Assembly: GCA_964036155.1 (NCBI GenBank) | Contig: OZ038423.1 | Span: 75,035,249-75,099,248 of the forward strand | Source: Diploscapter coronatus | Taxonomy: Eukaryota > Nematoda > Chromadorea > Rhabditida > Rhabditidae | Length of the DNA stretch: 64,000 bases | Reading direction: 5' to 3' | In this document: one piece after another, positions 37,611 to 48,744 of the stretch | Position numbering within the stretch: position 1 is the stretch's first letter | Layout: every line of letters starts with the position of its first letter | Notes under the pieces: generated by a model | Database searches by the model: none | The model's input: the letters and a program-made list of their open reading frames with translations, nothing else | What the model was told of the DNA's origin: nothing | Translations under genes and position numbers: made by a program

Positions 37611-40074
37611 CTATGTTAATTTTTCGACTTTACGCCATTTATTCGTTTGTGGATCGTATTCCTCGATTGAATTGCAAAAACTTCCCCAGCAAGATTCTTT
37701 AAATCTAAGTTAATAAATATTTGGTATAAAGATATGCAAAATATCAGCTCACCCTCCGATTGCAAATAATTTCCCGTTAGCGACAATGAGTGAATGATGC
37801 TCTCTTGCATCGTTCATATCAGCGATGTTAGAAATTTGATTGTCAACTGGAGCTGAGGGGTCGAAACACAGACAGGATTTGAATACATTAATATCACTAA
37901 ATATATAATGATACATTATTTATCGTACAAAATTAACGACTTGTGTCCTCCAGTTACATAAATTTTTCCATTCAGCGATGCAACTCCGAAATAAATTCGT
38001 TTTTCTGGAATCTTTCCAATTTCAATCCATTCCTGTTCATCGTCTGATAATCGATATATCTTTTTATTATACCATCCACCAATAGCTGAATATCCATAAT
38101 TGTAATAATGACTATGCTATAATGTAACTGTATAAAATTCCATCGCATGTTATTGTTTGAACACGTATAGTTGGAAGAGGAAAAGCAGGTCCTATTTGCC
38201 ATTTTCCATCTATTAAAACCTAAATAAATTATTTTATAGACTTTCACTCGATCTTCTTACATCAACTCGATTCGTCTTGTAACGTGTTTTAGAATCCCAT
38301 CCACCCAAATAATACAATTTATCTTTGAAATAAGCGACGGATGCGCATTGACGCCATTTAGGAGGATCTGGGCCTGTAAAATTATTTGAATCGATCATTC
38401 ATGGATTTTTTGGATAAAACCTCTTGAAATTTGTCGAGTATTCAAGTCAAATATTTCAAATGATTTATATCTGCCGTTAATTCCAAAAATCTGAGGCCCA
38501 GGAAATCATTAAAAATAACGAATATAAGAATTTACTTTATTCTGTGTAGTTGCCATTTGACATGGTAGATACCAATTTTGGAATGTTGCAATCTTTTCGA
38601 CTGAGCGGGTAGATGAATTGAACAAGCCTATTCTTCCTTCACGTTTATCATTATTTCGATAATAAACTAAATTATTACGAATCGTTTCAAAGTCTCTTAC
38701 TTAGCTTTCAATATAAATTCTTACGATAAAATAAAATGTTATGCGAATTATTGAATAAATTGTCTTTACCAATTTGCATATTAAATTTTCCGACTTCACG
38801 CCATTTGTTCGTTTGTGGATCGTATTCCTCGATTGAATTACAAAATTTGTAAGAAGTTCCTTGAAATCTAAATTAACAAATATTTCGTATAAAGATATGC
38901 AAAACTCAGCTCACCCTCCGATTGCATACAATTTCCCGTTAGCGACAACGAGCGAATGATCGTATCTTGCATAATTCATATCAGCGATTCGAGAAATTCG
39001 ACTGTCAACTGAAGCTGAAGGATCGAAACACAGACAGGATTTGAATACACTAACACTACTAAATATATAATGATACATTATTTATCATACAAAATTAACA
39101 ACCCCCATCCTTCAGTTCCTCCAATTCTTCCAGTTCCTCCAGTTATGTAAATTTTTCTATTTAGCGATGCAACTCCGAAATAAGTTCGTCTATCTGGAAG
39201 CTCTCCGATTTCAACCCATTCTCGTTCATCATCTGACAATCGAGATATTTTTTTATTATTCCATTTTCCATTAATAACTGAATATCCATAATTACGATAA
39301 TGAATATGCTATAATATAACTGTATAAAATTCCATCGCATGTTATTGTTTGAGCCCATATAATTGTATGAGGAAAAGCAGGTCCTGTTTGCCATTGTCCA
39401 TCTATTAAAACCTGAACAAATTATTTCATGGACTTTCATTCGATCTTCTTACATCAACTCGATTCGTATTTTTGTTTGTTTTAGGATCCTCTCCACCCAA
39501 ATAATACAATTTGTCTTTGAAATAAGCCACAGTTGCCCATCCACGCCATTCAGGAGGATCTGGACCTGTAAAATTCTTTGAATCGATCATTCATGGATTT
39601 GTTGACAAGACCTTCTGAAATTCGTCGAGTATTCAAGTCATATATTTCAAATGATTTATTTCTGCCGTTAATTCCAAAAATCTGAAGTCAAGAAATTATT
39701 CAAAATAACGAGCATAAGAATTCACTTTATTCTGTGTAGTTGCTACTTGATATGGTTCATAATAATTGGAAAACTTTCCAATTCCTTCTACCGAGCAGGC
39801 AAATGAATTGAACAAGCCTATTCTTCCTTCATATTTACCATTATTTCGATAATAAACTAAATTATTACGAATTGTTTCAAAGTCTCTTACTTAGCTTTCA
39901 ACATAATTTCTTACGATAGAATAAAGTGTTCCTCTCGAGCACGAGCGCTATCGGCAGATGTCTCTTGATTATTTGCATAATCCGTTTATTGGTCCAGGCC
40001 AATTGTCCCAGATCTTTGAATTCGGGATATTCGCAGATCAGCAATATAATTTCGACCGGTAAATTGGCTAGCAT
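37611..40074 (-). CDS. F-box/kelch protein with duplicated kelch block
   Basis: Fifteen exons close in frame to 604 aa: 40074-39915, 39856-39726, 39681-39612, 39565-39453, 39411-39321, 39277-39103, 39058-38915, 38867-38725, 38666-38536, 38490-38421, 38373-38261, 38219-38129, 38085-37941, 37896-37753 and 37704-37611. Exon 1 encodes an F-box (residues 1-45, LPVEIILLICEYPEF), the Skp1-binding module of SCF ubiquitin ligases. The rest is kelch repeats (for example YYLGGEDPKTN, YITGGTGRIGG, YAIGGFQGTS), probably substrate-binding propellers. Exons 2-8 and 9-15 are homologous one to one with matching lengths and introns. Exon 8 is extended so that it joins exon 9 in frame. One kelch Gly-Gly in unit 1 is degraded (IING where unit 2 has IGGW). 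Confidence 0.85.
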
Positions 40075-40554
40075 CTTTGTTAAGAAACCTAAACAATCAC
40101 TAGTATTATTTCAAAATGGAAATAGTAGAAGAGCATTGATTGAACGAGAAAGTCTGCAATTCATGAGTTTGAAATTGGTCATTGAAGAACGGAGAATGAA
40201 ACTACTAAACTGATGCTTCACAATTTTTATCAGATTAAAAAGCGATTTCTAAACATGGTCTATCATTTAAGAATCCTAAAACTCGAAGATGCATGCTAAA
40301 TAAAACTATCCGTGTATTTACTTATCAGTTATAAGCGACACAAATGACATTTCGTATCACCAAGTATTTTTCATGATTACTAATGTTATGATATCGTTTC
40401 TATTGCTGCTAAAAATCTGTTCAATTTCAAATGAGTTACTTGGAAGATAGGAGATTATTCATAACGTTCATTCGCATTGGTAATACATAGTCTGATAACA
40501 ACAGAGTTATTGAAATTCGAGTTTTTTTTTCGATCTGGTTCATTGAAAATGTCG

Positions 40555-40836
40555 AAGAAGTAAGGATCAATCTCAACATATATTTTTGGAATGATCATTT
40601 TTTCAGAAAAATTGTATTTTCGAAGATTTTTGCTCTAGAAATATTATCATTTTTTCAGACCGATTTTGGCTGGATAGAGTGAATTGGATATGGAGCTGTA
40701 CGAGCGCGAGATGCTGCAGATCGAGGCAGCCCGCCAGGCAGAGATGAAGCCCGAGCTCTACATGAGATTCAGTGAAGAAGAATTCGACGACTTTCGTTTG
40801 GCATGACGTTTAATGAACTCCATCTCCAAATAAAGA
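40555..40836 (+). CDS. Very small acidic protein gene
   Basis: The terminal exon encodes ELDMELYEREMLQIEAARQA and a tail ending SEEEFDDFRLA, with the stop at about 40804 and AATAAA at about 40831. A short first exon (ATGTCGAAGAA|GTAAGG, start near 40550) can be joined in frame through a GATAGAG acceptor, giving about 45 aa starting MSKN. Alternatively the message is trans-spliced at TTTTTTCAG and begins at the ATG in MELYER. The charged, helix-prone sequence looks coding. No family recognised. Confidence 0.45.
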
Positions 40837-40986
40837 ATGTCTTAAGAATTGATTTATTTGTTTTTTCATCAACAAAATTTAGATAAAATTCTTCATGAAG
40901 GTAACAAAAACAAACAAAACAACAATGAAATCAACAAGTGTTTAGAAATAATTGATTTTTCCATATTAGATTTTCTTCAATTTCAA

Positions 40987-43501
40987 TCAGAACTTGATCA
41001 ACTTCGGCTTCTTCTTGGCCGGTTGCTCATCGCGCTTTTCATCGATCGGATCATAGTCCTGATCGGCGGAGTCGGTGGGTTTGATCGTTCGGGCGGAAAA
41101 TTCTCCTGAACCAAGAATAGAGCCTCATCATTTTTGGCTTTAATCCTCCAAATGTCTTACGCTTTTTCTCGTTGGCTCTCTTCTTCTGATCCTTCAATTC
41201 AGTGCAGTCTCTTTTGAGGTGTTGATTCGATCCGCACAAATTACAAGAACCTCCTGATTTTTTCGTTTAGAATAAGACAAGGTAAAAATTGAATACCATC
41301 AGGATAAACGCCCTTCTGATTTTGTTTGCAGTCCCTCGACAAGTGGCCCTGTTGCTTGCAGACGAAACACGTCGCGAATGGAAAGCCTAATTTTAGATAT
41401 AAATACAGTACCTTCATTGATTCAAGTCATAGCATATATTTTCGCGTACGTGACTTTAAATATGCTTTAAAAATGAAATTCAGTGACCATATTTTTCCAA
41501 ATAAATCTCAAAACGTCTGAAATTTTTAGGAAAAGCGCGAATAATTCCAGCCTATTTCGATTCATGGTCCCTCATTGCATATGATAAGAGATAAAGAGTC
41601 TATGATAGCTAGGGATATTCTGAGTTTGAACAAAAAATCGGATTCAGAATTCCGAACAGCCATCCATAAACATCAGGAATTTTATTGAAAACACATACCC
41701 ATGATTTTCTTCCTGCATTGATAGATGGCATGTTCTGTCGATCCGCACTTGAAACAGATTCCGATCGCAGTTCCGGAGCTCTGCTCAGACTTTCCGGATA
41801 CTGCATTTTCCGCGTTCAGCTTCGGACACTCGGCCACGTGATGGTCACTTTCACGACAGTTCAGACACACTTTTCGGCTGATTTTTTTAATAAGATTTTT
41901 AAGAATTCGAGAAAAATGGCAATTTGAAAATCGCATTACATCATGAGAAGAGGAAGAAAATGGTGTGAGAAAAGATGTGTTTATCATACCATTATCGTGC
42001 ATCTCTTTTATATCTGAACCGGATAGGTGGTAGAAACCTGGTAGTTTGAAATCAAAAATTTGGAAAGAAAGTACCCTTCAAATCCAAAATATCTCAAAAG
42101 ATGTTACCCAATCCGATGATATATTTGATAAAACAGCTTTGTGTAAAAAAAATCGGAATATGATATACTCCGTACAAACAGTTTGAAGTTCGCCAAAACG
42201 TGTACTATTTTGAAGGGTGGATTTTGCGATTCTTTGCGCTATAAAAATGTTTAAATTTTATTTTTCCGTCGCAAAAATCGTATTCACAACCTTGATGCCA
42301 TTTCTGTGTAAAAATTTTGTCCGAAACATTCATTCTGTATATCTGCTTGAGAACTCTAACCATTATCCAGTCTTTTCTTGAACCTCGTGTCATGATGTGA
42401 TGTGATTTCCAAATGAACAAAATGAGTAAACGGAATGGCTTACATTTGCTTCTCGACCTGTCTGCCAACCCTGCGCTTCTCCCGATTCTTCCACTTGTGC
42501 ACAACGTCGCCCGCCTCTTTTCGGAACAATTTCTTCTTCTTCACGAGTTCGGTCACCATTTTCTGGAATTATTAATTCGTTCATTTTTGAAAAGAAAAAC
42601 AATCACCTTCAAATCCTCCAACGTGCCTTCGTAGTTGACCAGTTCGGACATCAGTTTCTGCTGAAAATCAATTCAATTAAATGTTGAATATTCCAAATCT
42701 AGGAATATATAGATTCAAGATTTATGGAATCCAATATATAAAAATTTGAGTGCCATCCTATCAAAAATGAACTCTTCTAAAATTGAAAAAGAGAAAGATG
42801 AGTACAATAGAATTTGAGAAGGACAAACTTTTTCTAACCTTTCGGAGGATTATTCTTACTTTGAGATGGAAGTGTCCTCAATCACAAATCTTGAGTGCAG
42901 GAAATAAACAAACTCAGAAATCGCACCTTTCTGCCAGCAGCCTCGGTTTCCTGCTTGGCCTGCTCTATTTCGCCCATCAACCCTTTGAATTCTTCGTCGG
43001 ACTTCAGCTTCTCCGATTTTTCACCTTTCTTCTTCTGCTTCTTGCTGATTTTGGAAGATTCGTCTTCTGAAATCAAAACTTTAAATTTGGAATTCTTGAA
43101 ATTTCAAACCTACCTTTCTGTCCATTCTGATCCACTTTCGGAGATGCCGTATCTCCATTCTTCTTTGCCTTCTTCTGAATAAACTCAATTAGATCGCTCT
43201 TTCCAAACAAAATTTTCCTACCTTTTTCTTTTTCGTTATCTTCTCAGGATTTTCTCCATTTTCGATAACTTTCGGAGCTACCGAATCCCCATTAGTTTTG
43301 ACCTTTTCCTTCTTCTGAAAAGAAATCAAATCAGCTCAATCCATTTATGAATAAAGCAACCTTCTTCTTCTTTTCAATCCCACTAGTATTTGCATTAGCG
43401 AGAGCAGCCCGTTGTTTTTCCAACTCTGCAGGAGATTTTTTCTTCTTCTTTTTCATCTCAGACTCCAAAGCCGGTTCCAAGCCAATTTCCTCGTTCGTCA
43501 T
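40987..43501 (-). CDS. ZCCHC9: Zinc finger CCHC protein 9 orthologue
   Basis: Ten exons close in frame to 362 aa: 43501-43361, 43314-43222, 43174-43114, 43066-42927, 42660-42607, 42562-42444, 41877-41699, 41386-41297, 41253-41161 and 41105-40987. The N-terminal half is Lys-rich (runs of K, SPAELEKQRAALANAN). Four CCHC zinc knuckles follow: CLNCRESDHHVAEC (ligands C207, C210, H215, C220), CFKCGSTEHAIYQC, CFVCKQQGHLSRDC and CNLCGSNQHLKRDC. The C-terminus KKKPKLIKF is typical of the family. Relatives are nucleolar RNA-binding proteins linked to ribosome biogenesis. The acceptor TTTGCAG abuts the ATG, so the message is probably trans-spliced. It is the last gene of a same-strand trio. Confidence 0.92.
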
Positions 43502-44083
43502 CTGCAAAAATACCGTAAAAAATTAGTAGTCAAGAACGAAAATATTTCATGTTTCAGATAGAAACTGATATTCTTCAGTAATAAAATATGTAATCTTCAA
43601 ACTTTATTCAACCGAAGGAAAAGTTAACAAAGGAGATCAGCCTATCGTAAGCGCCCTAGAAAAACACCTAAAACTGTAGATTTGTATTTTATGACAAAAG
43701 TTTGAGCCTTTTTATGAAGTACATTAAGAAGAACTAAATATAGCCAGAAACTCTGCGGAGCAAAAGGGACCAGATGAAAAAGGGATTTCGTCGCTGAAGG
43801 TAGGGAGAGTAGATGTCGTAGTCACGCTGAAAATCTTATTTTTGGCAGAAGGAAAAGTTTTATTCCAAAAATTATATTTACAAGAGAAATGCACAGATCG
43901 GAACTCGCATATGTTGACGAAACTTTCCAAACAGGAGTTTCAATGACGGAGATGACGATGCTGAATTCAAAAGTGCTAAATAGGAGCCTTCCACTCGTGT
44001 TTGGCAAGAGAAACGAGCGATTCGTCTGCCAAAAATGTAGGCAAATTCGTAAACAAATATGAAGAAAAGTTTTCACCAATTCC
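43502..44083. other. Intercistronic region upstream of ZCCHC9
   Basis: No exon recognised. It separates NDUFAF6 and ZCCHC9 on the same strand. Confidence 0.5.
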
Positions 44084-46567
44084 CTAACTCGAGGCTCCTA
44101 TTTTGCTCTTTTTGACTTCGCCATCGTCATCAAAAACCTGTTTGGCAATTTTCGTCAGGATCTGTTAGTTCCAGTTTATACACTCTTTGTTAGAAAAGTT
44201 GTAGCTAACAAATTTGAAAGTGGTAAATCTCAAAAATTCCGAAATTGAAGTTTCACACAGCCCCGCTGGAGGTGTAGAAAATTAGATTTTTATCAATGAT
44301 TCTTCTTCGACGATAAAAATCGAACTGGTATATTTCAATTTTAGACAAGACCGAATTATAGAATTGACTCAAAGGAAGTTACGACATGCCTTTTCGAGAG
44401 TGTTCAAAATATAGTCAATCCTAGCACCAAACGATGCAACCGGCAGTCTTTCCTGCCTGTTCAGTTTCCTCCCCAATTTGCTAGCCTCGGAGTAGAGTTG
44501 TTCAGATCTCTGTAAAATTATTCATTTGAAACTAAGTTCATTTATTTAGATTACCAGACACAGATCCTTGACGACCTTCCTGAGGTCATCGGGCTTTTTC
44601 TTCGAATAGACATTGTCGGGAGTGACTGAGTGGTGCGAGAGAGCGTCCCGAGGGAGCAGCACGACGCGGCGAGTCAGAAGGGGAAGGGTTGATCTGAAAA
44701 TCGTTGCAGTAAAAATGCAAATTAAAGATACGAATATTTGTCATCTAAAAATGAATATTTGTCTTCCAGAAAGAAGAGAAATATTTCTTTAAGAAAAGTA
44801 CTCATAGCTTAAAATTTTTGAGTTTTGCAAACTTTTGTAAGAGAAAGGAGAATTACCTCAACAAATTGGCGATCGCATACGAAGCTCCAATCTGTTCAGC
44901 CACCTCGATCAGCACTGGATTTTCATCGGCTGATGGACTTTTCTAAAATTTTATAATTTCAAGAAAAAAATCAGAGAAACACCAAACCTCTCTAAACGCC
45001 TCGCATTGCAACCGAATTAGAGCTCCTGTCGTGGATTTTCCGTAGTTTTCGAGCTGAAAAATTTGACCTTCATAGAAAAAATAAATTTTTGAAAGTTGGT
45101 CGATTGGATTAGCAGACTTTTGCAAATAAATAACCGCAACTGCGGTTGCGGTGCAGCTTCGGTTGTTAAAACTCGATAGTAATGCGGTTGACAATTTTCA
45201 GAAAAAGTTGCAGGTCTGTGGGTTAGCAAAATATCGTTGATAAGGAAGAAAAATTCTGTTATCATTTTAAAGGAAGGAAAAGGTCAAAATTACCTCAATT
45301 ACGTTGGAAAACGGCTTGTCACCGATCGTTCCTTGCCTGGCGGAAATGAGAGATTCAAGCAGGAATGGATTGGCGTTCGGTGCAAATGCGCAAAGGGCGA
45401 TGGCTGCGGGCTGTCTGCAATGAGAATGTACCTATCTTTATCGAATGAACTAGGGCATGAATAAAGATTTTGAAGAATGTGTGGTAGGGAAAAAACAGAA
45501 CAGAGAGTTAAGGCGTCTCCCTTTGAATCATTTTTACCATTAGTCTTTCTTTCGAAGACTAACTTATGTCATAATCTACGTAACCTTCTCATATTATTGA
45601 ACTTTCAGTTCGCACTTTAGTTCATTTGGCCAAAACAATAATTAAATTTTTGCATTTTACATATTTTCTTACCTAGGTACATGTTTGCCCTGCTCCTGCC
45701 CATAGATGGCTTGAACAGCCTCTCTCCAAAACTGCAGTCTGTAGAGAGCACTCGTGTCGTTCCCTTGTATTGTCACTTTGTCGCGAATCGTTGCCAATTC
45801 CACGTTCAAAGCCATTATCTGGAAACAAGTCAGTTTTATTTTCTGAAAGAAATGTAGCAAGAGTTTATAGAAAAAAAACGTTTTTTCATAGTCAAAATTA
45901 TAAACGCAGAGCTGGGAAAATTTAGAGGAGAAAGAATATAGCGCAGAGAAGGAAACGATAATCGCGTTGTTTTTGGCTGACAATAAACATGTGTTGAAAA
46001 AACAACTTTCTATATTTTGAAATGGAGAGAATTACCGCAGCGATTTGAGGTTGAACCTTGTTGGGCATCACGAGCAAAGTCAGATAGCTGTCCACATCGT
46101 GCTTCTTGATCATCTGAAAACGATAGACTTTTGAAAATTGAAGCGCAAAAATTCTAACCTCAACGCAATGTTTGAATGCAGCTTCTGCCTGTTCCTTGGT
46201 GATTTCCAAAGCACGAGCTTCTTTCTGAGGAGACGACTTGGGAGCTCTGAAAAGTAGACGATAATTTTAAAATCCTAAGGAAAATTCCACCTCGCTCCAG
46301 GCATGTGACTGAAATCCGGTGCGCTTTTCCCCTCGAACGGCGACTTTTTCGGTCCCGGTTTCTGCTCCGCATGAGTTTCGTGGCAAAAGGATCGAGTAGA
46401 AAATGAGATTTTTGGAATTTTAGAATTAGAAAATAAAGAAGTTTGACTAGGGAAATTCGTAAAGAAATAAGAAGTTTGGAATAAAGAAATGGAGAATTGT
46501 TGCCCTGTGGAAGACCCGAATTGAGGTGAGGTCGCTGAAAGAATAAGTTAATGCTTGCTTTACTCAT
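44084..46567 (-). CDS. NDUFAF6: NDUFAF6-like complex I assembly factor
   Basis: This is a squalene/phytoene-synthase-fold mitochondrial protein needed to assemble respiratory complex I. Exons read: about 46534-46291, 46246-46159, 46113-46036, 45818-45673, 45414-45294, 45053-44988, 44942-44857, 44693-44555 and 44509-44390, with a probable last exon 44161-44084. Family marks: MIKKHDVDSYLTLLVMP, ALNVELATIRDKV, LYRLQFWREAVQAIYG, RQPAAIALC, LENYGKSTTGALIRLQCEA, IGASYAIANLLRSTLPLL and LPRDALSHHSV. The N-terminus is uncertain: exon 1 from 46534 has a presequence-like ISFSTRSFCHETHAEQ but no ATG, while an ATG at 46567 starts another frame. At the 3' end a GC donor (AAG|GCATGT) must be used to reach the last exon; reading through stops at 44369. 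Confidence 0.82.
45113..45218. mobile_element. Short TIR element, family 2, copy 1
   Basis: A 106-bp element in an NDUFAF6 intron has inverted ends CAGACTTTTGCAA and TTGCAGGTCTG. Inside is a GC-rich palindromic core CCGCAACTGCGGTTGCGGTG. A relative with the same ends and core lies at 55573-55643. Confidence 0.5.
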
Positions 46568-46747
46568 TCGAACGTTAGAATAATACTTCGCTCGCAAACT
46601 CTCCGGAGGTGATATCACCGATGTGTAAAGTATTCAAGACGTGCATGAAAGATGACAAGATTTCTAAATCTTTTGAGTTTTCAAAACGGGTAATATCAGC
46701 CCTCATGAGTTTTCTAACAAGTCAATAATTCAAAGATCTACCATGAT

Positions 46748-47773
46748 CTACTGACTGTCCTCCTCGTTCTGTTCGTCGCTGTGCTCCCCTCCCTGGCTGT
46801 CTTCCTCGTCCTCTGTGTCCCTCTCCTCTTCCGAATTCCTCACTTCTTCTACCTGTCTGCTGCCCGAGGGCTGATTCGAAGTAGGGGAGGCTTTGGGCTG
46901 AAATCTCTATTTCTTAAATTGTGCCAAATGAAAATTACCTGGGCGAGAGGAGTGAGTGGTTTTTCCGAGAAGAAGGAAATTGGAATGGTGCCGCTGGCAG
47001 ACAGGGTCGCGAATTCGGGAGACAGCATTTTGCCTCTGAAAAATAAGATTATCGTTCAAAATCTTCATTTTTGAGCTAAAACGATCTTTTTACTTTCACT
47101 ATTTTAACCTTTTTCAAAGAATTGGATTTTAAGCGGCAATTATCAGGAAAAAAGAATTCTTGTTCAAAAATTTGATAAATCAAGAAACAGATCGTTCAAG
47201 GAAAATAATTTCTACCTGTGCGCAAAAGTAGCGAACGACAAGCAGGCACTCGCCTCGTCCCATGTTCTGTTCTTGTTCTGCAAGATTATTTGTAAAACTA
47301 TTTTTAGAAAATAAGTAAAAGTCTAACCGGATCGCTCTTGATCGGAGAGAACTCGCCAGCCACGTAGGTGCAGGCGTAGATGAGAGCGATGAGGGAGATG
47401 AGCGTCTGCGCGACCACGTCAGAGGGCAGGGACACGAAGGGCTGCTCGGTCAGTCGCAGGTAGAAACGGTGCTCAAATTACTTTGTTCCTTATAAATTTT
47501 GCCAAATAGACAGAAGTTTGTAATCGATCTGCACAAAAATTATAAATAAATCGGCTGAGAAGTAGGAATAAAGAATAGCGAAATTTCGAACCTTAAAAAT
47601 TAGTTTACTAAAGAACACAAGTTCTTTCATGTATTTTCAGAAATTCAAAACTTTCTGGTTTTCTATTCTAACAAAAAATAATGCCAATTTCTAACCTGAG
47701 CAGCAGAATAGGCGCAGTGAAGAAGCGAGGCGAGCGAGACGACAGCGATGAGGCCGTGGAACGATTTGGTCAT
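46748..47773 (-). CDS. EMC5: ER membrane complex subunit 5 (MMGT-type)
   Basis: EMC5 is a small two-helix subunit of the ER membrane protein insertase; the family was also called membrane magnesium transporter. Five exons close in frame to 176 aa: 47773-47696, 47471-47328, 47277-47216, 47035-46939 and 46897-46748. Marks: first helix HGLIAVVSLASLLHCAYSAAQ followed by HRFYLRLTEQPFVSLPSD, second helix VVAQTLISLIALIYACTYVA, then GEFSPIKSDPNKN and FATFAHRGKML. Most family members end soon after that motif. Here about 45 further residues form a strongly acidic Glu/Asp/Ser tail (EERDTEDEEDSQGGEHSDEQ). It is the first gene of a same-strand trio; NDUFAF6 begins about 180-210 bp downstream. Confidence 0.93.
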
Positions 47774-48744
47774 ATTAGGGGTGGGGCTGATTTGGGATGG
47801 GGCTGGTCTTTCAAATTATTTTGAAAATTCAACCTAAAAACAATAAATTAAAGCAGGAAAGGTTAGACAGACATAGATATTAAATACGGTCAATACCGTA
47901 ATCTTATGAAAAGCATCATTAAATTGAGAAGATTCATCATTTATTGCTCATTTCTGAAGGTCGATAATTGGTTGTTGAAGCATAAAGAAAAAGAAATGAT
48001 AATTGGTACCAAAGTGAACAAAAGAAAATGATACCAACTACCAAAAATGGTGCACAATCATATAATAAATGGTAAGACCGCTCGTTTCTATGAAAGAACG
48101 TAGAGGGCAAAAAAGATCATGGATCTGATAAAAATGATCAGACGCAACAACAACAACGAATAGAGGAATCATTGAGAATGATATGGTATGTTTTAATTTC
48201 GTTAACAAGGAACACCAATCGGCTACCTACCAAATTAGCATTTTTGGTAACAAAAGACTCATTGTTTTGAAAATAACAACTATTTCAAGGACTAGGTTGC
48301 GATCTAGTTATGTTAAGGCAGCTCTACTACGTGGAAAAACCTATCTGTACATTAGAAAACCGGCATTGCCTTGAATTGCTCGAAAGAATGAGGATTACTG
48401 AATCAAATTTATCAAACCATACACAACAGCACCAACGCGTCCCAAGATGAAACTCCAAAAAATCTGAAAATTCCCATCTTTTCTTACAGGTATGAAAAAA
48501 GATCACCCAAAATCTGGATTTAAAAAAAAAAAAAAAAAATGTAAAATCTACAGTAACTAGAGACTAAGAATGTTTGTCATTAGTGATATGAGAAATGACA
48601 GTTTGAAAATTTTCGAATACGGAGCGAAACAGAATATTCCGTACTTTTTTCCTGTGATACCATTTATTTTTTTTCTCAAAATTCGTTTGAAATGCTTTTT
48701 TCTTAGTCCCAATTACAGTAAGCCACGCACCTCACAACATTTCC
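47774..48744. other. Intergenic, 5' of EMC5 and 3' of PRELI gene
   Basis: No gene seen. It contains a run of 18 A (about 48522-48539). Confidence 0.5.

Noticed and set aside
46160..46618. 152-codon frame on the minus strand across the NDUFAF6 5' region
   Set aside because: Runs through a splice donor at 46290 and through frames shown to be out of phase with the NDUFAF6 exons. Only its first part is kept, as a possible alternative N-terminus.
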